Below are positions 10,171 to 19,162 of a stretch of 50,087 bases of DNA, in pieces. How positions within the stretch are numbered: the first letter of the stretch is position 1; every line of letters begins with the position of its first letter. The notes under the pieces are model-generated. The model saw nothing but the letters and a program-made list of their open reading frames with translations. It was not told the DNA's origin and made no database searches. Both the position numbers and the translations under genes were made by a program. Origin of the DNA: Silicimonas sp. (GTDB taxonomy: Bacteria > Pseudomonadota > Alphaproteobacteria > Rhodobacterales > Rhodobacteraceae); NCBI GenBank assembly GCA_013002465.1, contig JABDJO010000044.1, positions 1 through 50,087 on the forward strand. Direction: 5' to 3'.

Positions 10171-11343
10171 ATGACACCAGGCGCGCGGGTCGCGGCAGCG
10201 ATCGACGTTCTTGACGTCATTGCCACGGGAGCATCGGCAGAAAAAACGCTGACCACCTGGGCACGCAAGAACCGGTACGCCGGTTCGGGTGATCGGGCGG
10301 CCATTCGCGATCTGGTGTTTACGGGTTTACGTCAGAAACGCTCGCTTGGCTGGCTGGGGCAGGGCGATTCCGGGCGCGCCCTGATGATTGGGCTTGCAAG
10401 GGCCAGCGGGCAGGATCCCGAAACCCTGTTTACCGGTGAGGGATACGCCCCCTCGCGCTTGAGCGATGATGAAAGCAAGCCGCCGCCGCCTCTGAGCAAC
10501 GCTCCGCCAGATGTGCAGTGTGATTGCCCCGCCTGGCTTTGGCCCCGGATAACCGCCGATCTTGGTGACGAAGCCGAACCCGTGTTGAGACAGCTTCAGA
10601 ACCGTGCGCCGGTCTATCTGCGCGTGAACAGCGCAAAAACGACCCGAGAGGCGGCGATTGAAATGCTTTCGGGTGACGAGATCGAATGCCGGCCTCATGA
10701 CATGGGAAAGACGTGCCTTGAAGTCGTGAGAAACCCGCGCCGGATCAAGTCATCGCGCGCCTATCGGGAGGGGCTGGTGGAACTTCAGGATGCGGCGTCT
10801 CAGGCGGTGGTCGATTGCATTTTGGCCGTCACCGGTCCGGGACGCGTTCTGGATTACTGTGCCGGCGGGGGTGGCAAGGCCCTGGCGCTTGCCGCAGGTG
10901 GGGCCGGTCGGGTTTGGGCCCACGACATCAGCCCCGAGCGAATGAGCGATATTCCCGAAAGGGCCAAGCGGGCCGGGGCCGATATCGTGGTCGATCTGGC
11001 ACCCAAGGGCCCGTTCGATACCGTGGTCTGCGATGCGCCATGTTCGGGAAGCGGCGCCTGGCGACGGCAACCGGAAGCAAAATGGCGCCTGACGACGGAC
11101 CGGCTTGAGCACCTGTTGCGCACCCAGGACGACATTCTGGACCGGGCCAGCCAGTTGGTCGACCAAAACGGCCATCTTGTCTATGCAACCTGTTCGATCA
11201 TCCGTGACGAAAACGACGCACGGGCGGAGGGCTTTGTCGCGCGCAACCCGGGCTGGACAACCGTCTTCAGCCGAAACTTTTCACCGCTTCTGGGCGGAGA
11301 TGGATTTCATGTCACAATATTCCAGAGAACGGCACAAATTTAG
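10171..11343 (+). CDS. RsmB/NOP2-family RNA cytosine-C5 methyltransferase
   Basis: The protein methylates a cytosine in RNA with SAM, most likely in 16S rRNA. The 390 residues divide into an N-terminal helical, NusB-like part (about 1-95), a linker, and a Rossmann domain with LDYCAGGGGKALAL (SAM motif, about 227-240), WAHDISPERM, VVCDAPCSGSGAW (motif IV, with the release cysteine) and LVYATCSI (motif VI, with the nucleophile cysteine). Both cysteines are intact. At 390 residues it is somewhat shorter than E. coli RsmB, as in many alphaproteobacterial relatives, so the exact target base is not certain. The start has the sequence GGGTGAGGT just upstream. The gap to the previous gene is only 30 bp. 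Confidence 0.88.
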   Translation: MTPGARVAAAIDVLDVIATGASAEKTLTTWARKNRYAGSGDRAAIRDLVFTGLRQKRSLGWLGQGDSGRALMIGLARASGQDPETLFTGEGYAPSRLSDDESKPPPPLSNAPPDVQCDCPAWLWPRITADLGDEAEPVLRQLQNRAPVYLRVNSAKTTREAAIEMLSGDEIECRPHDMGKTCLEVVRNPRRIKSSRAYREGLVELQDAASQAVVDCILAVTGPGRVLDYCAGGGGKALALAAGGAGRVWAHDISPERMSDIPERAKRAGADIVVDLAPKGPFDTVVCDAPCSGSGAWRRQPEAKWRLTTDRLEHLLRTQDDILDRASQLVDQNGHLVYATCSIIRDENDARAEGFVARNPGWTTVFSRNFSPLLGGDGFHVTIFQRTAQI

Positions 11344-11349
11344 GTTTCG

Positions 11350-11387
11350 TTAACCAATTCGCCGCAGGCTCTTCACGAATCCTTAAC
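11350..11387 (+). promoter_or_regulatory. Two TTAAC half-sites before cckA
   Basis: TTAACC (11350-11355) and TTAAC (11383-11387) lie in the 58-bp gap before cckA. CtrA half-sites in alphaproteobacteria read TTAACC(AT). The spacing is not that of a full CtrA box, so these may be independent half-sites or chance. Confidence 0.25.
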
Positions 11388-11401
11388 GAAAAGGGAGGGG
11401 T

Positions 11402-13681
11402 GTGGCGCGTCACCAGTCACTTCTGCACTCGCAATCCGCCTTGGACCACTACGGCGGGCGTTTTTTCGTGTTCTTGTGCCTCTCGGGTTTTGGGGTTCTT
11501 TGCGCTCTGTTCATTCCTCTGCAGGCTGTGAAACCCTTGATTTTCGGGGCGGCGGCAGGATTGTTCAGTTTGGCAGCCATGACCGGGCTCGACGGAATTT
11601 GGCGCCGCGCGCGTCTGTATTGGGATCTTTACCGCACTGTTTGGGAGCAAAAAGAAGCCCCTGAACCTGTCATAGTGACAGATTTGGAGGGGCGGTATTT
11701 CTCCCGCAATTCCGCAGCCAGCGACCTGACCGCTCTGGCAAGATGGTCCGATTTGTGGCCGGTATTCGAAGGCCAGATCGCGGATGCCGACGAAATTCGC
11801 AGGTTGGTGATTTGCGCGAAAGAACAAGGATCAGCGCATTGCCCGTTGGTATCGGGACGCACATTGCGGGTATCCCGTGACAAGCGGCAATGCCTGGTTT
11901 GGTCGTTCGAATCTGCACCGATTGGTATCGCCGAGTGCGAATTGGCGGCTTTTCGGGTCTTGGCATCGGGTCGGATCGAAGCAGAGAACGCTGCGGCAAG
12001 AGCCCTTTTCGGCCGTGGCAAATCAAACCTGACGGCCCGTATTGCTGATCTGCCGCTCAGAAATGGCAGTGTCCACCGGGTGTTTACGACCGCGGGCAAG
12101 CGGAGTTGCACGCTGGTCGTGACAGGTGAGCCGGACCACGCGCAAGACGTCGTCGTGATCCCCAAAGACACCAACGCGGCAGAACACACGATGCTTGCCC
12201 AACCGGACCTGTTGGATGCATTGCCGGTGCCGATGCTCAAAATCTCGGCCGATGGTGCCTTGATCGAGGCCAATACCGAAGCGCGTTCGATCTTCCATAT
12301 CGCGGCCGGGGCCAGCTTGCCGCCACTGTTCGAACTTGTCGAAGGTATGGGGCGTTCGATCTCGGACTGGCTGGCCGATGCGGCCGAGGGCCGTGGTTTG
12401 TTGAAACCCGAGATTGTGCGCGCCGTCATTCCGGGCCAGGAACTGTTTTTGCAGATTGCCCTCGGGCGCATGCACGAGGCCGGGAAAGTCGTTCTGGTCG
12501 GTATCCTGAACGATGCGACCGAGTTGAAGACCCTGGAAGCGCAGTTTGTTCAAAGTCAGAAAATGCAGGCCATCGGCCAATTGGCCGGCGGTGTTGCGCA
12601 TGATTTCAACAACTTGCTGACCGCGATCAGTGGCCATTGCGATCTTTTGCTTTTGCGCCATGACGCCGGCGACCCCGAGTATTCCGATCTGATCCAGATT
12701 TCGCAAAACGCGAACCGGGCCGCCAGCCTGGTTGGTCAGCTTCTGGCTTTTTCACGCAAGCAGAACCTGAAACCGCAGGCGCTTGATATCCGCGATACCA
12801 TGTCCGATCTGGCGCACCTGCTGAACCGGTTGATTGGCGAGCGTATTCAACTGGATGTCACTCATGCCCCCGGTTCCCAGATGATCCGTGCCGATCGGCG
12901 CCAACTTGAACAGGTCATCGTGAACCTGGTGGTCAACTCGCGCGATGCGATGCCCGAGGGTGGCCGGATCTCGGTGCGAAGCTACCCTGAGTATTTCGAG
13001 GTCGAGACCGTTCGAGACCGGGCGCATATGATGCCGGGTGGTTATGTCGTTATCGAAGTGTCCGATACAGGGTCCGGCATCAGCCCCGAAGGGCTGACCA
13101 AGATTTTCGAACCCTTCTACACCACAAAGAAAACCGGAGAGGGCACCGGGCTTGGGCTTTCGACGGCATACGGCATCGTCAAGCAAACCGGCGGTTATAT
13201 CTTTGTCAAAAGCACCCCTGGTGAAGGGACGACCTTCAGTCTTTACTTCCCGGCCACCAAGAAAATACCTAAAGAGGTTCCGCCAGAGACGCATGTGGCC
13301 CTGCATCCCACGCGCGGTGACGGAGTGATACTTTTGGTGGAAGACGAAGCGCCGGTGCGTGCTTTTGCTGCGCGAGCCTTGCGATTGCGCGGTTATACGG
13401 TGGTGGAAGCCGCTTCGGCTGAGGAGGCTCTGGAAGCCCTGAGCGACGGCGATCTGGTCATCGACGTTTTCGTCACCGACGTGGTCATGCCGGGGATGGA
13501 CGGACCCACCTGGGTGCGGCAGGCTTTGGTCAAACGTCCCGACACAAGGGTGGTGTTCATGTCGGGCTATGCCGAAGAGGGACGGGCCGAAAAGCAGGCG
13601 CGGATCCCGAATTCGGTCTTCCTGCCGAAGCCCTTCTCGCTCGTGCAACTCACCAATCTGGTGCAGGAACAACTGCACTGA
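11402..13681 (+). CDS. cckA: Hybrid histidine kinase CckA (CtrA phosphorelay)
   Basis: CckA autophosphorylates and feeds the phosphotransferase ChpT and so the regulator CtrA, which controls motility, gene-transfer agents and the cell cycle in this group. The 759-residue protein has two N-terminal transmembrane helices (about 20-40 and 45-67), PAS-like sensory segments (about 85-370), a HisKA domain with H400 in LAGGVAHDFNNLL, an HATPase domain (VNLVVNSRDAMPEGG, DTGSGI, GEGTGLGLST) and a C-terminal receiver (ILLVEDEA, phosphoacceptor D693 in VTDVVMPGMDG, FLPKPF). That order and the recA neighbour are typical of rhodobacterial CckA. The start is GTG 11402; GGGAGG lies only about three bases upstream, which is unusually close. 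Confidence 0.92.
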   Translation: MARHQSLLHSQSALDHYGGRFFVFLCLSGFGVLCALFIPLQAVKPLIFGAAAGLFSLAAMTGLDGIWRRARLYWDLYRTVWEQKEAPEPVIVTDLEGRYFSRNSAASDLTALARWSDLWPVFEGQIADADEIRRLVICAKEQGSAHCPLVSGRTLRVSRDKRQCLVWSFESAPIGIAECELAAFRVLASGRIEAENAAARALFGRGKSNLTARIADLPLRNGSVHRVFTTAGKRSCTLVVTGEPDHAQDVVVIPKDTNAAEHTMLAQPDLLDALPVPMLKISADGALIEANTEARSIFHIAAGASLPPLFELVEGMGRSISDWLADAAEGRGLLKPEIVRAVIPGQELFLQIALGRMHEAGKVVLVGILNDATELKTLEAQFVQSQKMQAIGQLAGGVAHDFNNLLTAISGHCDLLLLRHDAGDPEYSDLIQISQNANRAASLVGQLLAFSRKQNLKPQALDIRDTMSDLAHLLNRLIGERIQLDVTHAPGSQMIRADRRQLEQVIVNLVVNSRDAMPEGGRISVRSYPEYFEVETVRDRAHMMPGGYVVIEVSDTGSGISPEGLTKIFEPFYTTKKTGEGTGLGLSTAYGIVKQTGGYIFVKSTPGEGTTFSLYFPATKKIPKEVPPETHVALHPTRGDGVILLVEDEAPVRAFAARALRLRGYTVVEAASAEEALEALSDGDLVIDVFVTDVVMPGMDGPTWVRQALVKRPDTRVVFMSGYAEEGRAEKQARIPNSVFLPKPFSLVQLTNLVQEQLH

Positions 13682-13850
13682 TCGCTGTTTCGAAGCCAGT
13701 GTGTTTTCTGCGCGGGCTTCCCAACAGTCTCCCGCCATGCGCGCGGCAAAGGAATTCAAGACTTGGTAACGTAGTATTAATGTCTGGTTTTCATAAAATG
13801 CCAGATAATTGGGTTGCAATGTTCTCTTTTTGATCTCATAACCACCAAAA

Positions 13851-13865
13851 GAACAAGAAGAGAAC
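13851..13865 (+). promoter_or_regulatory. LexA (SOS) box of recA
   Basis: GAACAAGAAGAGAAC is a perfect GAACN7GAAC, the LexA box of Rhodobacter and other alphaproteobacteria. It lies 51 bp before the recA start. A second, imperfect direct-repeat element, GTTC-N7-GATC, occupies 13821-13835 on the same gap. LexA repression with induction by DNA damage is expected. Confidence 0.85.
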
Positions 13866-13916
13866 ACGAGCATCGTTGCCGCCACCCGGCGGACGTGAAA
13901 TAAGGAAACAGGACCA

Positions 13917-15008
13917 ATGGCGACGGCTGAACTTCTGGACATGACAAGCAAGAAAAGCAGCGACAAGCAAAAGGCACTCGATTCGGCTCTGGCCCAGATC
14001 GAACGGCAGTTTGGCAAAGGCTCGATCATGAAGCTTGGGGGCGATAACGTGATCCCCGAGATCGAGGCGACGTCAACCGGGTCCCTCGGGCTTGATATCG
14101 CGCTTGGCATAGGTGGATTGCCAAAGGGCCGGATCGTTGAAATCTACGGACCGGAAAGTTCGGGCAAGACGACGCTGACGCTTCATTGCGTGGCTGAAGA
14201 ACAGAAGAAGGGCGGGGTCTGTGCCTTTGTCGATGCGGAACATGCGCTTGATCCGCTATACGCCAGGAAACTGGGTGTGAACCTGGACGAACTTCTGATT
14301 TCACAGCCCGACACCGGCGAACAGGCCCTTGAGATTACCGATACGCTGGTACGCTCTGGTGCGGTTTCGATGGTTGTCGTCGATTCGGTTGCCGCACTGA
14401 CGCCGAAATCCGAACTGGAAGGCGATATGGGCGACGCGAGTGTGGGTGTCCATGCCCGTCTGATGAGCCAGGCCATGCGCAAGCTGACCTCGTCGATCGC
14501 GCGCTCGAAATGCATGGTGATCTTCATCAACCAGATCCGCATGAAGATCGGTGTGATGTTCGGTTCGCCCGAGACCACAACGGGTGGCAATGCGCTGAAG
14601 TTCTATTCCAGTGTGCGCCTTGATATCCGCCGGATCGGCGCCATCAAGGACCGGGACGAAGTTGTCGGCAACACGACCCGCGTCAAGGTTGTGAAAAACA
14701 AGGTCGCGCCGCCCTTCAAGCAGGTCGAATTCGACATCATGTATGGCGAAGGCATCTCGAAAATGGGCGAGTTGATCGACCTTGGCGTCAAGGCTGGCGT
14801 GGTCGAAAAATCGGGGTCCTGGTTCAGTTATGGGGATGAGCGGATCGGCCAGGGACGCGAGAATGCCAAGACCTTCCTGCGTGAAAACCCTGAAGTGGCC
14901 CATGATATCGAAGACAAGATCCGGGCGGCTCACGGATTGGATTTCGATGCCGAACTGGTCCCGGACGTCGAAGACAAGGGCAGCGACGACAGCGTCATTG
15001 ATGCCTGA
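13917..15008 (+). CDS. recA: Recombinase RecA
   Basis: RecA forms the ATP-dependent filament for homologous recombination and triggers LexA self-cleavage. The 363-residue protein is canonical: an N-terminal helix ([20 protein letters not shown]), Walker [10 protein letters not shown] (about 79-87), Walker [15 protein letters not shown], the loop 1 and loop 2 DNA-binding regions (around [10 protein letters not shown] and [14 protein letters not shown]), and an acidic C-terminal tail ([14 protein letters not shown]). An SOS box lies 51 bp upstream. The start ATG follows AAGGAAACAGGACC. The gene is followed by a 370-bp non-coding gap rich in hairpins, one of which probably ends transcription. 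Confidence 0.98.
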   Translation: MATAELLDMTSKKSSDKQKALDSALAQIERQFGKGSIMKLGGDNVIPEIEATSTGSLGLDIALGIGGLPKGRIVEIYGPESSGKTTLTLHCVAEEQKKGGVCAFVDAEHALDPLYARKLGVNLDELLISQPDTGEQALEITDTLVRSGAVSMVVVDSVAALTPKSELEGDMGDASVGVHARLMSQAMRKLTSSIARSKCMVIFINQIRMKIGVMFGSPETTTGGNALKFYSSVRLDIRRIGAIKDRDEVVGNTTRVKVVKNKVAPPFKQVEFDIMYGEGISKMGELIDLGVKAGVVEKSGSWFSYGDERIGQGRENAKTFLRENPEVAHDIEDKIRAAHGLDFDAELVPDVEDKGSDDSVIDA

Positions 15009-15044
15009 TCTGCCAGGGTTTACGCCGGCTTCGCCGTCGCGCTG

Positions 15045-15095
15045 GCGAGGGGCGCTGCCCCTCGCGCTCCCCGGAGTATTTTAACCAGGAAGAAG
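15045..15095 (+). repeat. Palindromic intergenic repeat, copy A
   Basis: A perfect hairpin (GCGAGGGGC / GCCCCTCGC, loop GCT, 15045-15065) is followed by a unique-looking core: GGAGTATTTTA, two bases, CAGGAAGAA. The same hairpin-plus-core layout recurs in opposite orientation at 15201-15268. GC-rich repeats of this style are common between genes in Rhodobacterales. With the run of T in the core it may also terminate recA transcription. Confidence 0.7.
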
Positions 15096-15171
15096 GACTT
15101 CGGTGTCTAGCCGCTGATGCGGCAAAGTTCCTTTGCCCACGATTGCACAAGTCGAATAGCGATCTATTTCC

Positions 15172-15197
15172 CAAGCGCCCTTTTCAAGGGGCGCTTG
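15172..15197. repeat. Strong hairpin in the recA-alaS gap
   Basis: CAAGCGCCCTT (15172-15182) pairs with AAGGGGCGCTTG (15186-15197) with one bulged G and a three-base loop. It stands between repeat copies A and B and has no T tract after it. It could be a terminator, an RNA processing site or part of the composite repeat. Confidence 0.55.
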
Positions 15198-15200
15198 ATG

Positions 15201-15268
15201 CCGTTCTTCCTGTCTAAAATACTCCAGGGGGTGAATTAGCCAAGGGCCAAGAGGGGGCGGCGCCCCCT
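15201..15268 (-). repeat. Palindromic intergenic repeat, copy B (inverted)
   Basis: On the minus strand a hairpin (AGGGGGC / GCCCCCT, loop three bases, 15252-15268) is followed by a spacer and then GGAGTATTTTA, two bases, CAGGAAGAA (15201-15225 region). It is an inverted, diverged copy of the element at 15045-15095. Together the two copies and the hairpin between them fill most of the 370-bp recA-alaS gap. I see no ORF or promoter that I trust in the rest of that gap. Confidence 0.65.
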
Positions 15269-15378
15269 TTCCAGAGCGACACCAAAGGTGGCGCAAGCCC
15301 GAACAGTTTGCGATGGCGCTTTACGGCTTCCAAGGAACCGGTTATCTCAATTTCCGCCCGGACAGACACGTGGACAAG

Positions 15379-18045
15379 ATGACCAGCCTGAACGATATCC
15401 GCTCGACATTCCTTGATTATTTCGGCCGCCACGATCACGAGATCGTCGATAGTTCTCCGCTTGTGCCGCGCAACGATCCGACGCTGATGTTCGTCAATTC
15501 GGGCATGGTACAGTTCAAGAACCTTTTCACTGGGCTTGAAACACGCGACTACAAGCGTGCAACGACATCCCAGAAATGTGTCCGCGCGGGCGGGAAGCAT
15601 AACGACCTGGACAACGTGGGTTATACGGCGCGCCATCATACGTTCTTTGAAATGCTCGGAAATTTTTCGTTCGGCGACTATTTCAAGGACGACGCCATCC
15701 CCTTTGCCTGGAACCTTCTGACCGAAGATTTTGGCATCGAGAAATCGCGGCTTCTGGCCACCGTTTACCACACCGATGACGAAGCTGCGGCGATCTGGAA
15801 AAAGGTCGGGATCCCGGAAGATCGTATTATCCCGATCGCGACGCACGACAATTTCTGGCAGATGGGGCCGACGGGCCCCTGTGGGCCCTGCACCGAGATT
15901 TTCTATGACCATGGCGATCACATATGGGGCGGACCGCCGGGGTCGCCAGAGGAAGATGGCGACCGGTTCATCGAGATCTGGAACATCGTTTTCATGCAGA
16001 ACGAACAGTTCGAGGACGGCACGATGCGCGCCCTCGACATGCAGTCGATCGACACCGGCATGGGGCTGGAGCGGATTGGCGCCCTGCTGCAGGGCAAGCA
16101 CGACAATTACGACACCGACACCATGCGCGCGTTGATCGAAGCTTCGGCCAATGCAAGCAGTTCCGATCCCGATGGCCCCGAGAACGTGCATCATCGGGTG
16201 GTTGCCGATCATCTACGATCGACCTCGTTTCTGATCGCCGACGGCGTAATGCCGTCTAACGAGGGACGGGGATATGTCCTGCGCCGGATCATGCGTCGTG
16301 CAATGCGGCATGCCCATTTGGCAGGTGCGAAAGACCCGGTGATGCACGCCATGGTCTCGGCTTTGGTTGGTGAGATGGGGCAGGCGTACCCTGAACTGGG
16401 TCGCGCCCAGGCCTTGATCGAGGAAACGCTGAAACTTGAGGAAACCCGCTTTCTTCAAACACTTGAGCGAGGCCTGAAGCTTCTGGATGAAGAGGTTCAG
16501 GGCTTGGAAAAGGGCAGCGATCTGCCCGGCGAGGCCGCCTTTCGGCTGTATGACACCTATGGTTTTCCGCTTGATCTGACCCAGGACGCTTTGCGCGAAA
16601 AAGGGATTGGCGTCGACACCGACAGTTTCGATGCCGCCATGGAGGCGCAGAAGGCCAAGGCACGTGCTGCATGGTCAGGGTCAGGTGAGGCCAAGGATGC
16701 CGCGATCTGGTTCGATCTGGCCGAGCAGCACGGCGCCAGCGAGTTTCTTGGATACGACACCGAGGTTGCCGAGGGGCAGATTCTTTCGATCGTTCGTGAC
16801 GGTGCGGCGGTTGAGGCGTTGTCCGAGGGCGAAACCGGCTGGATCATCACAAACCAAACGCCCTTTTACGGAGAAGCGGGCGGGCAGGTTGGTGACACCG
16901 GCACCATCAGGGGCGTTGGCGATGGCGACGATCAGGCCCGGATCACGGATACGCAGCGGTTTGCAGGCGGGCGCAGTATCGGTCACCAGACCGAGGTTCT
17001 GAAAGGACGGTTGAGCGTCGGTGACCCCGTGGCCTTGAAGGTCGATCATACGCGGCGGGCGGCGATCCGGGGCAATCACTCGGCAACGCACCTTTTGCAC
17101 GAAGCCCTGCGGCAGGCTCTTGGTGATCATGTGGCGCAGCGCGGGTCCTTGAACGCGCCTGATCGGCTGCGGTTCGACTTCAGCCATCAGAAGGCGCTGA
17201 CGCTGGAGGAATTGAAGACCATCGAAACCGAGGTAAACGCCTTCATCCGCCAGAATTCACCGGTGGTGACAAGGATCATGACACCCGACGATGCACGCGC
17301 GCTTGGCGCGCAGGCACTGTTCGGCGAAAAGTATGGCGACGAGGTGCGCGTTGTATCCATGGGGCAAGCCCACACGGGAAAAGGCACCGATGGGGACACC
17401 TGGTCGATTGAACTTTGCGGGGGCACCCATGTGGAGCGCACCGGCGATATCGGTGTTTTTGTCACCCTAGGGGATTCCGCATCGTCTGCCGGGGTGCGCC
17501 GGATCGAGGCGCTGACCGGCGAAGCGGCTTTTCGCTATCTGTCCGAGCAAGATCATCGTCTTGCCGAAATCGCGCTTCAGTTGAAAGCGGCGCCCGAGGA
17601 TGTGCCGCAGCGGGTCAAGGCGCTGCAATCGGAACGCCGCCAACTGCAGGACGAAGTGGCCGATTTGCGGCGTCAGCTTGCCATGGCAGGCGGCGGGCAA
17701 ACGGGGCACGAGGCCCAGTCGGTCAACGGTTTATCGCTGCATGCCCAGGCCTTATCTGGTGTGACTGGCAAGGACCTTCCGGCCCTCATTGATGAACACA
17801 AGGCACGCCTGGGGTCGGGTATCGTTTTGCTGATCGCTGATACCGGTGGCAAGGCGGCGGTGGCGGCCGGTGTCACGGACGACCTGGTTGAAACGGTTTC
17901 GGCCGTCGATCTGGTGCGCGCGGCTGTCGAGGAACTGGGTGGCAAGGGCGGTGGTGGCCGCGCGGACATGGCGCAGGGCGGCGGTCCGTCGGCGGAAAAT
18001 GCAGAGGCGGCTATTGCCGCGGTGAAAAACCTGTTGGAGGGATGA
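15379..18045 (+). CDS. alaS: Alanyl-tRNA synthetase
   Basis: AlaRS charges tRNA-Ala and edits Ser and Gly mischarging. I start at ATG 15379 ([15 protein letters not shown]), which gives 888 residues, close to the bacterial norm; an upstream extension of 22 codons does not look like AlaRS. Seen in order: the class II aminoacylation domain ([47 protein letters not shown]), a helical tRNA-binding part, the editing domain with [11 protein letters not shown] and CGGTHV (zinc ligands), a coiled coil ([16 protein letters not shown]), and a Gly-rich C-Ala domain ending [13 protein letters not shown]. The gene is followed directly by a DUF1330 gene. Confidence 0.97.
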   Translation: MTSLNDIRSTFLDYFGRHDHEIVDSSPLVPRNDPTLMFVNSGMVQFKNLFTGLETRDYKRATTSQKCVRAGGKHNDLDNVGYTARHHTFFEMLGNFSFGDYFKDDAIPFAWNLLTEDFGIEKSRLLATVYHTDDEAAAIWKKVGIPEDRIIPIATHDNFWQMGPTGPCGPCTEIFYDHGDHIWGGPPGSPEEDGDRFIEIWNIVFMQNEQFEDGTMRALDMQSIDTGMGLERIGALLQGKHDNYDTDTMRALIEASANASSSDPDGPENVHHRVVADHLRSTSFLIADGVMPSNEGRGYVLRRIMRRAMRHAHLAGAKDPVMHAMVSALVGEMGQAYPELGRAQALIEETLKLEETRFLQTLERGLKLLDEEVQGLEKGSDLPGEAAFRLYDTYGFPLDLTQDALREKGIGVDTDSFDAAMEAQKAKARAAWSGSGEAKDAAIWFDLAEQHGASEFLGYDTEVAEGQILSIVRDGAAVEALSEGETGWIITNQTPFYGEAGGQVGDTGTIRGVGDGDDQARITDTQRFAGGRSIGHQTEVLKGRLSVGDPVALKVDHTRRAAIRGNHSATHLLHEALRQALGDHVAQRGSLNAPDRLRFDFSHQKALTLEELKTIETEVNAFIRQNSPVVTRIMTPDDARALGAQALFGEKYGDEVRVVSMGQAHTGKGTDGDTWSIELCGGTHVERTGDIGVFVTLGDSASSAGVRRIEALTGEAAFRYLSEQDHRLAEIALQLKAAPEDVPQRVKALQSERRQLQDEVADLRRQLAMAGGGQTGHEAQSVNGLSLHAQALSGVTGKDLPALIDEHKARLGSGIVLLIADTGGKAAVAAGVTDDLVETVSAVDLVRAAVEELGGKGGGGRADMAQGGGPSAENAEAAIAAVKNLLEG

Positions 18046-18333
18046 ATGCCGGCTTTATGGATTGCCCATGTCACCGTGACCGATGACGAGGCTTACGCAA
18101 AATACGCAAAACTGGCGGGACCGGCGATTGCCAAGCACGGCGGACATTTCATCGCACGCGGCGGTCGGTATGTCCAACTTGAGGGCAAGGAACGCCCTCG
18201 CAACGTGGTCGCGCAGTTCCCGTCACTGGAAGCGGCAGAGGCCTGCTATCATTCGCCGGAATACCAAGCGGCGCTTGGCCATGCGCGTGGTGCCTCCGAG
18301 CGTGAATTGATGGTGGTTGAAACCACCGAATGA
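18046..18333 (+). CDS. DUF1330 family protein
   Basis: This small 95-residue protein has the ferredoxin-like alpha/beta fold of DUF1330 (dimeric alpha-beta barrel class). Typical marks are ALWIAHVTVTDDEAYAKY, the GGHFIARGG strand with its arginine, RNVVAQFPSLEAAEACYHS and SPEYQAAL. The biochemical role of the family is not known. The start codon follows the alaS stop with no gap, so it is probably translated from the alaS message with reinitiation. This does not by itself imply a tRNA function. The call to the family is firm; I add no function. Confidence 0.88.
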   Translation: MPALWIAHVTVTDDEAYAKYAKLAGPAIAKHGGHFIARGGRYVQLEGKERPRNVVAQFPSLEAAEACYHSPEYQAALGHARGASERELMVVETTE

Positions 18334-18364
18334 GTGGTTTCGGCTATAGCCCGTAATTTTGATG

Positions 18365-19162
18365 TCAATCTGACAGCATCCGGTCGACGACATCCCCGGC
18401 CATGGTCTGCGAGAGGGGCGAGAAATCGCCCTGGTCGAACATGGCGCGCGAGGTGTCGTGGATAATTCGGTGCGTGACCCGGGCCAGGGCTGATCCCAGT
18501 GACAGGCGCGCGGCACCCATTTTGGCGTAGTCCGTCAGCGGCACCTTGGAATAGGGCCCTGCGACCAGGACATTGACCGGCTTCGCGGTCGCCGCGATGA
18601 CGCGTTTCAGATCGTCCATGGTCTTTGGCATGGGCACATAAAGGCAATCTGCCCCGGCTTCATCAAAGGCGCGAACCCGGCGCAAGGCCTCTTCGATGTC
18701 GTAGTGCCCGTTCATGACGCCATCTGCGCGGGCGACCAGAACGAAATCCCGCGGCAAGGCCCGGGCGGCAGCGGAGGCTGCGCGGATTCTCTCGACCGCT
18801 TCGTCAAAGTCATAGGCGTGGTCTTCCGGCAGGGCGGCGTCTTCGATGGAAATGCCTGCCAGACCGATCTCAGCCGACAAACGGACCGTTTCTGCGCAAT
18901 CGTCGGGACTGTGACCAAAGCCGTTCTCGAAATCCCCCGACACCGGCATGTTCACAGCCGCCATCAGATCCGAAGCATGGGACAGGGCTTCGTCGCGGCT
19001 GACACTTCCGCCATCGGGGCGGCCAAGGGTGAACGCGTGGGCCGCCGACGACGTCGCAATCGCCGGAGCCCCCATGGCGGCCAGCATCTTGGCCGAACCG
19101 GCGTCCCATGCGTTTGCCAGAATGAAGGGTTTACCGGGTGCGTGCAGGTCTCGGAAGGTCAT
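18365..19162 (-). CDS. Isocitrate lyase/PEP mutase superfamily protein
   Basis: The 265-residue protein is a TIM barrel of the isocitrate lyase/PEP mutase group, whose members make or break C-C or P-C bonds next to a carboxylate. Seen: LANAWDAGSAKMLAAMG at the start (the NAWDAGSA motif of this branch), SGDFENGFG, GISIEDA and LVARADG, which carry the Mg2+-binding acidic residues. The KKCGH motif of true isocitrate lyases is absent. Members of this branch are annotated as phosphonomutase-like or as oxaloacetate hydrolase-like, and the substrate cannot be read here. The start overlaps the stop of the upstream aminotransferase by four bases, so the two are coupled. Confidence 0.85.
   Translation of the reverse strand: MTFRDLHAPGKPFILANAWDAGSAKMLAAMGAPAIATSSAAHAFTLGRPDGGSVSRDEALSHASDLMAAVNMPVSGDFENGFGHSPDDCAETVRLSAEIGLAGISIEDAALPEDHAYDFDEAVERIRAASAAARALPRDFVLVARADGVMNGHYDIEEALRRVRAFDEAGADCLYVPMPKTMDDLKRVIAATAKPVNVLVAGPYSKVPLTDYAKMGAARLSLGSALARVTHRIIHDTSRAMFDQGDFSPLSQTMAGDVVDRMLSD

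Noticed and set aside
12752-14110. 452-codon open frame on the minus strand over cckA and the recA promoter
   Set aside because: It covers the SOS box and the conserved CckA kinase and receiver domains, and its product looks like random GC-rich translation.
15313-15378. N-terminal extension of alaS
   Set aside because: The 22 residues before MTSLND do not resemble AlaRS and overlap the gap next to repeat copy B.
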